From Labyrinthula sp. Ha (lineage: Eukaryota > Sar > Bigyra > Labyrinthulida > Labyrinthulaceae), in NCBI GenBank assembly GCA_015227615.1, contig JAALGZ010000013.1, forward strand, positions 1,054,001 to 1,118,000: DNA of 64,000 nucleotides, in the 5' to 3' direction. Made by a program: the position numbers and the translations under genes. The notes beneath the pieces were generated by a model. The model did not search any database. It saw only the letters and a list, made by a program, of their open reading frames with translations, and had not been told where the DNA came from. The stretch's first letter is position 1. The number at the start of each line of letters is the position of its first letter. Shown in pieces: positions 25,058-35,700 of this stretch.

Positions 25058-25202
25058 TGTAGGTAATATTGTTGACAGTATTAGTTCCTTTGCTAGGAAT
25101 AGTGACAGGTTGGTCGAAGAAACCAGTATGAAATATTTATTTGAGCGTAGCATCCAAGATTTAGTGGAAGACTTGAGATATGAATCTGCTACCTATAGAT
25201 AA
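25058..25202 (+). pseudogene. 3' part of the host gene split by the LINE
   Basis: Reading on from the duplicated target site in the phase of the left half (Thr-Cys-Lys, then Asn-Val) gives 47 further sense codons and a TAA at 25200-25202. The end reads SMKYLFERSIQDLVEDLRYE, a charged, helical-looking segment. With the LINE and one target copy removed, the open stretch 20802-21061 plus 25058-25202 is exactly 135 codons including the stop. The family is unknown to me. Confidence 0.5.
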
Positions 25203-26914
25203 AAGCAAAATGCATACAATTGATAGATCTTATAGTTGCCCTAGAAGATTTAAAATAATAATTACTTAAGAATTAAGAGATTTAAGCGTAAGAAATATGG
25301 ACACTAGGTATTCGTATGCGTTGACAGCTTAAGGGGCTATTTTGTTGGACTCCATCTCCTCATGCTCCACTTGGTCTCCAGTTCACTTGCAAGCTAGTTG
25401 TCGTAGCACTCATTGCTCATTATCTATCCTTGCTGTTTAATTACACCTTGGGTATTAATCAATGCATCAAAATGATGTCGCATACAGGCCAAATTTTTTA
25501 AATTGTGATGTTTGGTCTACATTATTACAGCCTATTAGGAAAGTTAAAGTTAAACCATTGGTTTGACAGCAATATGATGGTTGTATCATACCTTTGATTG
25601 CTATTATACAAAGCTGCCGAGGAAAGTTAGAAGGCTCTCTATGAATTAAACTTTTAATTGTTTCACTTTAGCTTCGTCAGTGATATGATAGGGTGGAGAA
25701 TTACAAACGGCATCTGAGAGACTTTTCTATATTAAGGGCTTTTTTATGTCTTCGTAGTAAGAAGTCTATTCCTTTAAGAAAATTTAGAGATAGCCCTACA
25801 ACTAAGCATCACTTAATCTTTTTTTAAACTCGCAAAAATGGAACTATCTCTATATAGCAAAAGAATTTTAACATTGTTTCAGTTTTGGATACTCATGGCC
25901 GTCCTTTATGTTTTAGGGTTGTGACTTGTGAGGTACCAATGTACCCCATTGGTCTAGTTAACCAGTAGAATCCGTTACTAAGAGTAAAAAACCAAAGTGC
26001 TGAGGATAATAATGGAGCTATCTTTCCTCGTATGCTTGAGGAAGGCAACCGCTAGAAACGTTGAATAAGGATGGTAGACGGCTATCATGGGTACCGATAA
26101 AAATTAGCAAGAATCGAAAAATCTCATTTTTGCTTACGATTATCAATAAAAAATTTGGGATTTTATTTCATATCAAGCGCGTCTGAATCTGTCTTGATTG
26201 TCAATTAATTATCAATAATGAATTAGAGCAGTTGAGGAATCATCAGAATCAATCAATATTGACATAAAGTTATAATGGAATTATACAACAAACTGTCAAT
26301 GAACTATATCTGACCTGTCATTAGGATAAAAATTTCAATTGCCAGTATAATTGAGCTTCAATAATTACACGTGTTGGTTTTATTTTGAGGTTCTATATAT
26401 GATATGCAAAATGAGTTTATATATGGAACGTTCTAAGGATCCTAGTGTAATGAGCCAAGAAATTAACTTAATTAACTGTGGAACCAGAAAATGGATAGTT
26501 CCAAAGAAACAATAAAGCTAAAAAAAAACTAATAATATGTTTTTTGCATTAAATTAAGCAGCAAGTGCTAAGATTGTACCTCTCTTACAAGGCTCTTCCG
26601 AACTCTTCAAGAACTTTAACACAAGAGATGGACACCTACTCCTCAAATGACCAAGTAAAAACTAAGTTAGACACACTGGCAAAGAACGTCCAGCATTGTT
26701 TGAAGTAGTAAGGTTTCATCCCTCTTCAGTCCATAGGTATTGTATCTAAACCACTTTACTCGAATGTGCCTTTCAAACTCTCTCTCTCTCTCTCTTTATA
26801 TCCCTTCTAGATACTTGAAAACACAAACTTGATTGGTTACTTTTTCCGATATGCCCAATTTCTCCGGCGGTGAATTTAGTCCGAAAAGACGACAGAATAA
26901 AATAAGTAGAAAAT
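25203..26914. other. Intergenic region upstream of the hydrolase gene
   Basis: No supported gene. A (CT)9 run lies at 26778-26795, about 120 bases before the hydrolase start, and may belong to its promoter or 5' UTR. The stretch 26090-26370 is especially AT-rich with several ATTATCAATAA-like words. Confidence 0.5.
26778..26795 (+). repeat. (CT)9 microsatellite near the hydrolase start
   Basis: Eighteen bases of CT repeat. Pyrimidine runs are frequent in eukaryotic core promoters and 5' UTRs, and this one lies where such an element would be expected, but a role is inference. Confidence 0.6.
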
Positions 26915-28492
26915 ATGACCGTTGTCGACAAAACAGAAAAACTCATTCAAATTTTGTTGATCATCCGCTTGATCTCGTTTGACGCCTTGTGCTCTCTTCC
27001 TACCCAACCCATTTCATGGTTTCTTCAAACAAGGCACAGAATATTCAAACATCTCTTTCACGGTCGCATTTACTCGTATATGTCGTTTCTGTTTGATTCA
27101 GACGCTGCGCCTCTTCTCTATGTTTTAATGATGCTTCTCATTTTGGTACAGAGGAAGGATAAAAGTTTTAAACTTGGAAAACGAAGAAAGCTGCTTATTG
27201 TGCTCGCTCCAGTTGTGTTGATCCATAAATACCTCCAGCTCTTAGCCCATAGAAATGGACTTCATCTGAAGTTAGATAAGGTGTTTCCAGATTTGAATCC
27301 TGAAACTTGCAAATACTTTGAGCATGACAGCGAGAACTTACAATTTGAGCGTATGTACGATGGTGATGTTACAGTTAGCAGCGTACTCAGTTTAGTTGAT
27401 AGTGCCGTCCGCAAGAGACTGAGTAAGCTCTATGACTTGGAAAAAGGATTAATTTATTCTTTTAGCAAGTCGTTCTCTCACTTTTATCAAAGTCCTCCAG
27501 CAGTAAAGGATTCCACGGCGCTTTATAAGTCATTTACTCCGGTAGAACCCGGGTCGGACCTTTGTTCTGGTTCAATTAGCTTCCTGCAAATGTTTTCCTT
27601 AAACTCGCTTTACACTAGTAGAAAGCACTTGGACTTGGGCAAACTTCATCTTGATATTTATTACCCGAATGGTGTCGTGGATAAGGAAGCTGTCGACCTT
27701 GTTCTAGTATTTACCCATGGTGGATCCTGGAGAGCTGGAGACAAGAGGGTATTTCAAACTAATTACGTAGGTGGTGCCCCTGGATACTTACTTAACCCGA
27801 AGCACCACGGTTTGAATATTGCAGTTGTCTCAATAGCGTATAGATTAGCTTGCACAAAGGCAACAGGTCTTGAGATGCTTGACGATGTTTCAGACGCTGT
27901 TTTGTATGTAAAACAGTATTTTTCCGAAGATGTCAAGTTGATGCTCTTTGGAACAAGTGCAGGAGCACATCTTGCGATGCTAACAGCTTTTTCACCTGGG
28001 ATGATCAAGAAAGGAGTAGTAGATGGCGTTGTTGGTATGTATGGCCCTTACGAGATTAGAGAAGGGAAACTATTTGACGAGCTTGTTGATCGTGAATCAA
28101 ACTGGTTGTATAGAGAATGGAATAGGCTGTACGTTAAAATATTCAACAAGGCAACTACAACCACGTTATGCAAAGCAAACTCAACTTTAGATGAACTCCA
28201 AAACTGTAAAGAAATGGTCTCGCCAGTTGCGATGGTTGAAAATTTAGAAGAAAAATATAGAGCTAACTTTCCAAAAGTGCTAACGGTGCATGGACAAAAG
28301 GACCCCATCGTTCTAGTGGAACATGCTCATCTCCTGCAACGGGCTTTAGATGAGAGAAATGTTTCAGGCGTGTTGCTTGATATTCCGTGTCAAAGTCATG
28401 ACTGCGATATAATGTGTTCTTCTGCTTGTTCTCAAGCGACTGTTTATGGTCTACATAGATTTATTCAGCACTTATTCGCGTCTGAGGCGTAA
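26915..28492 (+). CDS. Membrane-anchored alpha/beta hydrolase, esterase type
   Basis: A 525-residue protein with three hydrophobic segments in its N-terminal third (about residues 11-25, 66-80 and 91-110) and a C-terminal alpha/beta hydrolase domain. The oxyanion-hole motif HGGSW is at 268-272, the nucleophile elbow GTSAG at 346-350 with Ser348, the acid is probably Asp463 (HGQKDP) and the base His495. This arrangement matches the acetyl-esterase/BD-FAE and prenylcysteine-methylesterase-like group, which hydrolyses carboxyl esters at membranes; the substrate cannot be told from sequence. The His is followed by Asp-Cys-Asp and then CSSAC, so residues 491-507 hold four cysteines, which is unusual. 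The N-terminal membrane part and middle region (110-240) show no known domain to me. It is convergent with the bZIP gene, 660 bases away. Confidence 0.85.
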   Translation: MTVVDKTEKLIQILLIIRLISFDALCSLPTQPISWFLQTRHRIFKHLFHGRIYSYMSFLFDSDAAPLLYVLMMLLILVQRKDKSFKLGKRRKLLIVLAPVVLIHKYLQLLAHRNGLHLKLDKVFPDLNPETCKYFEHDSENLQFERMYDGDVTVSSVLSLVDSAVRKRLSKLYDLEKGLIYSFSKSFSHFYQSPPAVKDSTALYKSFTPVEPGSDLCSGSISFLQMFSLNSLYTSRKHLDLGKLHLDIYYPNGVVDKEAVDLVLVFTHGGSWRAGDKRVFQTNYVGGAPGYLLNPKHHGLNIAVVSIAYRLACTKATGLEMLDDVSDAVLYVKQYFSEDVKLMLFGTSAGAHLAMLTAFSPGMIKKGVVDGVVGMYGPYEIREGKLFDELVDRESNWLYREWNRLYVKIFNKATTTTLCKANSTLDELQNCKEMVSPVAMVENLEEKYRANFPKVLTVHGQKDPIVLVEHAHLLQRALDERNVSGVLLDIPCQSHDCDIMCSSACSQATVYGLHRFIQHLFASEA

Positions 28493-29155
28493 AAGTTTTC
28501 GGTTATGTACATATATGTGTAGATTGTAGAGACAGAGCATATTCATCACAAGATAATTGATTAAATAGGTCAATTCTTTTATCGTATAGTAATTTCTTGT
28601 TTTTTATTATAAGTTAAACACTAGAAGAAGCCTCTTGTGTTGCCCAGGCCAAGATACCTAAATCTATAGACTGTGAGCAGACCTTTGATTACACGCTTCA
28701 GAACCCTAAAATTAAGATGGAGTTGCTTGCAACAACTTATTCTAAGCAGCTAAATGTATAGGTTGGCGGCCTATGTTTAATACAAGCGAGTGAAGAAAAA
28801 AATATATCGCATCTGGGAAAACATGTGTTGGGATATGAAACCAACTCATAAACTATTCAGCCTGGTGAACCCAATGTAAGGGTTCAAACAATATTTCGGA
28901 ATTAAATCGATGACCATAAGCCAACTCAGCATTTAAATATTCAAAATAAAAAATTACGATGGCGTAAGAACATTTCAATCCTTACTTTAACCAAGTAAAA
29001 CATATACAATACTAATCGTCAAACTACCTCCTGCAATCATGTTACTTTTATTTTGTAGGTTAACTCTTTGAAGAACAGGAGGATGCAATAATACAGATTA
29101 TTCAGAGCCCGGCTGTTAGATGGTACAAGGCTCTTTCAGTTGGCTCAACTTACTT
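28493..29155. other. Convergent 3' intergenic spacer
   Basis: About 660 bases between the 3' ends of the hydrolase and bZIP genes, without an open frame of note. It should hold both 3' UTRs. No motif stands out. Confidence 0.5.
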
Positions 29156-30292
29156 CTACTCGTTGTTCATTATTAATGCCAACTCTTCAACACCTCTTTC
29201 AACATCAGTTAACCGGTGTTGCGGATTCGCAGTAGATAAATAATCAACTCTAAGTGAGTTTGATGAAGACCAACTCTTGACTAGCTTAACTTGCACAAAG
29301 TTTTCTTCGTCAACCTGAAAACAATGTTTATTTTCATTAAACCTAAGGTGCACAATGTTCACAATCGTATACTCAGAGGCTGAAACTAGCCATTTAACAC
29401 CTAGAATAGGCTTTCCCTGATCAGTTCTTTTGATAGTAAACTTTAATTTCTGCAGTGGTAAATGGCCATCTTGATAGGAATGGACTTGCCAAAGTCGAGC
29501 TTGATGTGAAGATAATTCAGCAATTTTTTTAGAGCAAGGCTTAAACTTAGACAAATTTTTTCCTTTCCGCAGAAAGCGCTCATAATTCCATACTATTTCT
29601 GTGATATTTGTTAGATCAAGATTTCTTGTTGCGCAGCTGTAGTGCAAGATATGTTTTAATTCCTTATCTGCAAAGAAAGAAGTAATGTGAAACTTTGTTT
29701 CAGAAGAAAGTAATGACTCAATTTTCTGGTTTATTTTTTTCCTGTGCTGAATACGATTGGATACACTTCTAAACCGTTTATTATCAAAATATATAAGTCC
29801 TTGTTTTGTAATAGACACTGAGCAAGATAAATCTATAACGCGTTGAAGTTCTTGCTTAATATTGCTGAAAAAACTTCTCCCATTAAGAGAGGGAAAATAA
29901 AGTTTGCATTTTAAAATTGTCTTCGAGATACAGCAGCTTTCTCGATATCTCAAAATTTGATTTCGCAAGTATTCATTTTGTTTAATAAGATTGATTTCAT
30001 AAACATGTCTTCTCTGGTTAAATCTAAATTCTAAAAGAGTTAATAAGGCTCCGAGATGTATTGACTTGTACTTAAGCTCCAAGTTTTCAGCAACCATTTC
30101 TGTAAAACTATCCTCTTCCTCAGAATACAGTCTTTTACTCTTTGTTCTGTGTTTTCGAGATGCTTCAGCATTATATACCCTTTTTTCTTCCACACTCATC
30201 TCCTTAATCCGAACTGAATGTTTGCTTCTCATGCCACCTTTACAATCCAAATCTGCATTCTTATCCTCTTTTTTGTTCATGCGGTTGTGCAC
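29156..30292 (-). CDS. bZIP-type transcription factor with unfamiliar C-terminal region
   Basis: A 378-residue protein. The basic region NAEASRKHR (Asn41 to Arg49) fits the bZIP DNA-contact signature N-x7-R and matches GCN4 spacing exactly. Leucine-type heptad positions follow in register: Glu59 (non-leucine), Met66, Leu73, Leu80 and Leu87. Nuclear DNA binding as a dimer is therefore likely. Residues 95-260 are Lys/Ser-rich and unfamiliar. From about 262 to 365 there is a strand-rich region (LPLQKLKFTIKR, ILGVKWLVSA, YTIVNIVHLRF) that could be a ligand-binding or START/PAS-like fold; this is a guess. ATG 30292 is chosen as the first in frame; Met5 and Met21 are possible alternatives and both keep the bZIP. 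A cluster of TCTCGA inverted repeats lies about 170-210 bases upstream. Confidence 0.75.
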   Translation of the reverse strand: MHNRMNKKEDKNADLDCKGGMRSKHSVRIKEMSVEEKRVYNAEASRKHRTKSKRLYSEEEDSFTEMVAENLELKYKSIHLGALLTLLEFRFNQRRHVYEINLIKQNEYLRNQILRYRESCCISKTILKCKLYFPSLNGRSFFSNIKQELQRVIDLSCSVSITKQGLIYFDNKRFRSVSNRIQHRKKINQKIESLLSSETKFHITSFFADKELKHILHYSCATRNLDLTNITEIVWNYERFLRKGKNLSKFKPCSKKIAELSSHQARLWQVHSYQDGHLPLQKLKFTIKRTDQGKPILGVKWLVSASEYTIVNIVHLRFNENKHCFQVDEENFVQVKLVKSWSSSNSLRVDYLSTANPQHRLTDVERGVEELALIMNNE

Positions 30293-30463
30293 CTGCAGTT
30301 TAACAAAAAGATCGAAAAAGGTCCAGAATAGACGACCAACTTGGGCAAGTTAAAAGTTTTCTATTCTAGCCCCGGAAAACCAACACATTATTTTGCTTTG
30401 TCCTTGGCGAACAAGGTTGCATAAACTTAGCATATTCAACGGGAGAATTCTCACAGGAAGTTT

Positions 30464-30502
30464 TCTCGAAAGCGTCTCGATAGTTCTTTCGAGATATCGA
30501 GA
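30464..30502. promoter_or_regulatory. Interleaved TCTCGA inverted repeats upstream of the bZIP gene
   Basis: TCTCGAAAG (30464-30472) pairs with CTTTCGAGA (30486-30494), and TCTCGATA (30475-30482) pairs with TATCGAGA (30495-30502): two perfect, interleaved inverted repeats with four TCTCGA half-sites in 39 bases. Palindromic sites suit dimeric binders such as bZIP factors, so autoregulation is possible. A related palindrome, TTCTCGAGAA, lies at 30802-30811. Heat-shock-element-like TTCnnGAA readings are an alternative. Confidence 0.4.
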
Positions 30503-31844
30503 GAAAATGAAAAGGCATTAGCAAGTTTTTGCCCAAAATCATACATTTTTTTTATAGGAAGATGAGTTGTTGTTTTATCTATGAAAAGATTATAGAAATA
30601 ACAAATATATCCTCGCAATAACAAATATATAACAACATATTCTTTAAACTATATCTTAATATCAATTAGATTCATATTCTTCCTCAAGTTTAAGACTGTG
30701 ATGGTTCTTATGTGTATTCAAATTGTTTTCTTTTGAGGAAGAGAAGCTTTCCTGAAAGTATCTGCCTTATTATCTTTTGAGAGAAATATCTTGTCAAGTC
30801 ATTCTCGAGAAAGTTTTATTATTTCGTTAAACATTTATGCTTACAAGTCAATTCTTAAGATCTGTCCTCAAAGCTCCGCTGCTGTGTCCTTTCACTCAAT
30901 CGAAGCTTTTCTATATTTCCAGAATTGGCACTTAACGGCTAGATGGAGCTGGGATTTTTTTCAACTTTGTAAGCTAGACATCACTGATGTTCAAGGAATA
31001 ACAGAAACAAACCATAAGCTAACGTTAGTTTACTTATTGATAAAATAAATTATTTAATATTATTGCTAATGTTTGATTGTCATTTGTTAGCATACTAACA
31101 TTACCTTACTGATTGTTCACTTTATTCTCTGAAATTGTAATTTCTACAGGCAAAATTAAAACTCATAGACCAAGTGAAGTTGTGAAGGAACACAAGTATT
31201 AGTCAAAATATGGAGAAAAAAGAGGAAAGTCTTGGCTATGAGAAGAGTGAAGGTTTAGTTGCGGAAGACCTCACCACTTATCTCCCAAGCTTCATTTTTC
31301 TTGCAGTCTTAATTCTTAATGTCTTCTAGTTTTTACTCTTTTGTGAACAAGTCAAGTTCATATTTTAAAAGGAAGAGGAACCTTGCAGTCCATGGTCTTT
31401 TGAAGATACGGAGTTGAAGACCATAACATTCATCAAGTAATGTTGATTTTGGTAGGTGCATTAACTTTCTTCTCTCTCAAATGCTGATTTATTAGGCTAA
31501 AATAGCACCTAAGAAGCCTTTTCAACTGATAAGCATCATATGTTTCGAACTTTTTATAGATTAAGGATTAAGACAAAACTTCAAAAATTTACATCCAACT
31601 TCTCAAGTTAGACCTGACAATGAATGTTACCTTGATTATATGCCCTTTTTCAATATACTTTCTCTTAGCATTACAGAAAATCCTCCCATTGCTGTCAAAT
31701 CCTTAAGCTAAATTTTGTATTTCTCTAGATTAATTTTCTTGCTGCATACTTCCATACGAGGCATAGCAATAAAATACCAAAAATAGCTGAGAAAAATCCC
31801 GTTTCTGGGCTTGAAAAAAATTTGAAGGTTGTATCGTGTTATCG

Positions 31845-32060
31845 ATGACATTGAGTGCAAAGCTTATGTTAATGGACTTCATAACTTTAGTAACCTGTAA
31901 TTCAAAAAGACAATTCTGCACTAATTCTACATGTAGTGAGCGACCGATTGTTATTCCTGGTGCTAACTGCAAAATGTGTATCAATTTATTAGAGGCTTGT
32001 GACCACCCTTTTCGGTATAAATTTAGCTTTAAATTATATGGTGGGAGTGTGGTATTATGA
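31845..32060 (+). CDS. Possible small cysteine-containing protein
   Basis: From ATG 31845 a frame of about 71 codons has a hydrophobic start and then seven spaced Cys residues in its second part, with short CNSKRQFC and CKMC segments, before a basic/aromatic tail. That could be a small secreted protein or a fragment of a larger gene. Against it, the opposite strand is also open over much of the same stretch (31730 to about 32070), and no family is recognised. Confidence 0.2.
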   Translation: MTLSAKLMLMDFITLVTCNSKRQFCTNSTCSERPIVIPGANCKMCINLLEACDHPFRYKFSFKLYGGSVVL

Positions 32061-32535
32061 CATGGCTATCGTTGGAGCGTTGTTATAAACGTTATCAGAC
32101 GGTTCCAGTAGAAAACGTTTTCGGTTTTTCGAGTTTAATTCTCAATATATTTCTGCTTTTGAATTGAGTTTATTAGTTACATATCATCTTCAAACATTCT
32201 CGGCTCAAAACAAGTCTATCGATATACGAACTTAAAATAAGATCGAGCATAGAAGGAATATGCAATTCGAAACGTCATAGAGTACATACGGAGAACATCA
32301 GATGAAAGATTATATGGTCAAGCTGAGGTTTGATTTGGGAAACTGGAGGAAGTTGTGTGAATTTAAGTTTCAACTATAACTCTACACAAGCTTTAATATA
32401 AGTAGTTAAGTTTTTGTAGAGTTCTTTCAATTAGTTCCACTTAACTCCTAGAATTTGTATTAAAAATACTACATATCAGAGGACCACCAGAAATCTAGTT
32501 TCAATCCTCATATTGTGATACTCAGCAATAAGAAC

Positions 32536-32760
32536 TTATAATACCACACATTGCAATCTTTTTTTTTCAATTCTGTAGGGGCTATTAAGTCCTTCGTCAT
32601 ACAAATGGTGAAACGAGAAGGTATTGAGAACTAAATTTTGAATCAGAATGAAGCTTGGAAGATAATTGGAAAGATGCTCAGCAGCGGAGGCATTGAGCTC
32701 TCGTAGTTTTTCTTGGCAATATCTGCCCACTGCATATTTTAATTTCTTCTCAAACTTTTG
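32536..32760 (-). pseudogene. Coding-like fragment, unknown family
   Basis: An open stretch of 75 codons bounded by stops reads as balanced protein, including GRYCQEKLRELNASAAEHLS and HHLYDEGLNSPYRIEKK, less Asn/Ile/Phe-dominated than chance frames nearby. The only ATG is internal (32730). After the stop the same frame has further open runs to about 32400. It may be a remnant of a decayed gene; I do not recognise the protein. Confidence 0.25.
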
Positions 32761-35700
32761 TTACAAGTTTACATGGTTCATCTATGGAATAAATAATTTT
32801 CCTAAAGCTGTATCAGCTAATAATAAGCTAGCCTAAGTATCAAAACCTGCAAATTTCACCTTCTACTAATTTCATCAATAGTAAATAATGCTAAGATAAC
32901 GTTTCGACAATAGCGAAGGTGGTGCTTATTGATAGTACTAATATTGAATTGTGCACATTTTCCACAGGAGTTACACTTTATACATCAGTCTTGATTGAGA
33001 TTTTCTTGCTCTTAAATTTGGATAGTGCATTAAATCCCTTGAATATAATTATTTGCGACTAAAATCTATTGAATTTGAATGGGTTAAGTAATAGCTGCGA
33101 AACCCATCCTAAGAAACCCCTAATATGTTGACTGCACAATATTAACATGAGGTAAATAAAAGAAATGGTAGCAAGTCCAAAGTTGACTAGTTAATTTCCC
33201 GTTAACTGAGCTGCTAATACATAAACTGATATGAGAAAAAGAATATATTTAGGTAAAAGGAAGAATGTAGCAATTAGATTGTGGTTGTGCTGGCAACCTA
33301 AACTGTTAAATCGTGGGTTCAAATCATCGAGGTTAATTTCACGCTATTTGGGTATTTAAATTTGAATAATTTCGAGGCTGCCTATAAGCCAGAGAGGGAT
33401 GTGAGACTCTATCAAAAGACTTCAAGTAATATTTGGTCTAGTATCTATTCCAGGTTTAAACTTTGCTGTCTCAGCAAGAAAAAAGACAATGCTTCCTGAG
33501 TACAGGTAAGATCTCATTTAATGGAAAAAGAGTTATGAATGGTATTAGCGACTTTGTGATTAAGTTTTTTCTTTAGTGGCTCAAAAGTTATATACATTAT
33601 AACATATGAAAATACTGGACATCATGGCCCATGTAGAAAATCTCCCAAGAACTATTATCTCTTATCTACAGTATATAAATACCTTAGTAAATTAGATTTT
33701 AAGGCTGCATAATTTTTTAGTAATAATCAGTTGCAAGCAGAAGCTATTTTTGCTTTGTCTTCGGGGAAGAGAATGTCGATGCAGAGAGCTGGGTAAACCA
33801 TTGCCAACGAAACCATACTACAACATCGGTATGCCTTAGTTGGCGGTTCCCATGATTCTGTGGAAAAATGATATAATTATTGAACATCGGAGAAGTGAGG
33901 GCAGTCGATAAATATAGCCAAATAAGCAAAATATCAACCAGAATCGGTAATACTCGCAAAACTTTAAATTATTCTCATAATAAAATTTAAATCCATTCAA
34001 AATTGCTTAAATCTTTAGTATCACTAAGAGGGAATTAAGAAATATCAATGTTTACTTTACCAATCCTTATAATATCAAATGACGCCCCATCTGTACATGT
34101 TGTACAGGTGAATATAAAGAACTTGCAGGGTCTTTCTTAAATAAGAAAAAGGGCTGGGAGATAAAAAAGATTGGTTATTTATACATTTAACTCTTAGGGG
34201 TCAAAGCAAGTAGTATCTACTGAGCCATTAAAGTACCTTAGGGGTATATATATGGAACAGAAAATCCTCCTCGGTGTCATGCGCAATATTAAGAAAGCTA
34301 CTAAGCATCTCCTCTACAAACAAGTTCTAAAACCTCCTTATGTTAAGACCATATGAATATCATAATGGTGATTTAATCAAAGGGTCCAAGAAGAAAATAT
34401 TGATTGGAACCGGGAAGTTCCTCGTGTTTCAGTTATTTCTTGGTAAGAGCTATAGGTTTTAAAGAAATTAAAGGGATATTTTTTAGCGTCCTGTGGAGGA
34501 GCTTCATTTTACATTATCCGCCTCACACAACACAAACTAACTGCATTGCAGCATAGAAACTCAGGTGCTCAGATTTATATAAAATAAAATTTTGTGTCGT
34601 TGAAAAAAATTTTCATATATATGTATATATTGATCAGTCTGAGTAGGTAGTACTAAGTGTTAGAAAATTATCTCTGTATGGACCAATAGTTAAGATATCA
34701 CTATTTACAATTCACCTGATGGTTTGATCGCACTTTTTATTCCTGTTCTCCCATCAGTAGTCTCGCGAACTTCAAGTAGACACAACTTAGGTAAACAACA
34801 AAGAACAAAAACCCCACAAAAATATTGAGTATGAATGGGACATTCCATATACCTATCCAATTTTTTGTTAGAGTCTATGCTTAATGAAGATTCCCTCTTC
34901 TATTTCCATACTTTCTTATTGCTGAGTGCTAGAAAAGCTCTTAATTGTTACTACTTATTTCCATGTATTAATTTCAATCAGACTAGACTGTACTTTCTAA
35001 AATCTATCTTTACAAAAGAAATTTGATTGAAGTTCATGCTTCAGTTTTCCAAATTTGGGTATTATTAGTATTTTTCCAACGTTACACATAGTCTGCAATA
35101 TTACTGCAACTAGTATTAATCGATGGGTTTAGAAAAAATATTGTTGAGAAAATAATAATATGTACAAATGACTTTATCTGATTGAAAACAAACATTAGTC
35201 TTCTCTGAGTACTTATTAGAAAAATAATAAATAATTATGTTCCGAGTTATCTTACCAATGAAAAACTCATCTGATGAACTCAAATATACATGAAGCTCAA
35301 TAGCTCTAGTTTGCAATGGCCAATGGTGTGCACATATAACAGAAGTTTCAACATTTTTCACAAACATATATTAATATATTTAGGAGTTTCTGTAACATAA
35401 GCTTCATATTAATGCCCTAAATAGTTGCAAGATATACTCCGAAATTTATTAATTAATCTTGTCCTGGCTTTATTCAAGGGTGGGGTTATGTAGATACCCT
35501 TGTACACCAATAACGAATATACAAAAAAATTTCTCACCAACAAGACATATGATGTAGCTTGAGCTTAATACTTATAGTGCTAGGATGCCATGTTTTCCGA
35601 TATGTTTCATCAATTCATGACTTACGGAATTTTCAGTTTGCATTTTTGACAAGATAAAACTATAATACAACTAGACAAAGAAAGTACCGTTAATGAAAGC

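Noticed and set aside
33268-33325. tRNA-like stretch with a box B match (GGGTTCAAATC) and a possible D stem
   Set aside because: The anticodon arm gives only three pairs and the T stem does not pair, and box A is poor. It could be a worn tRNA-derived SINE, but that cannot be supported.
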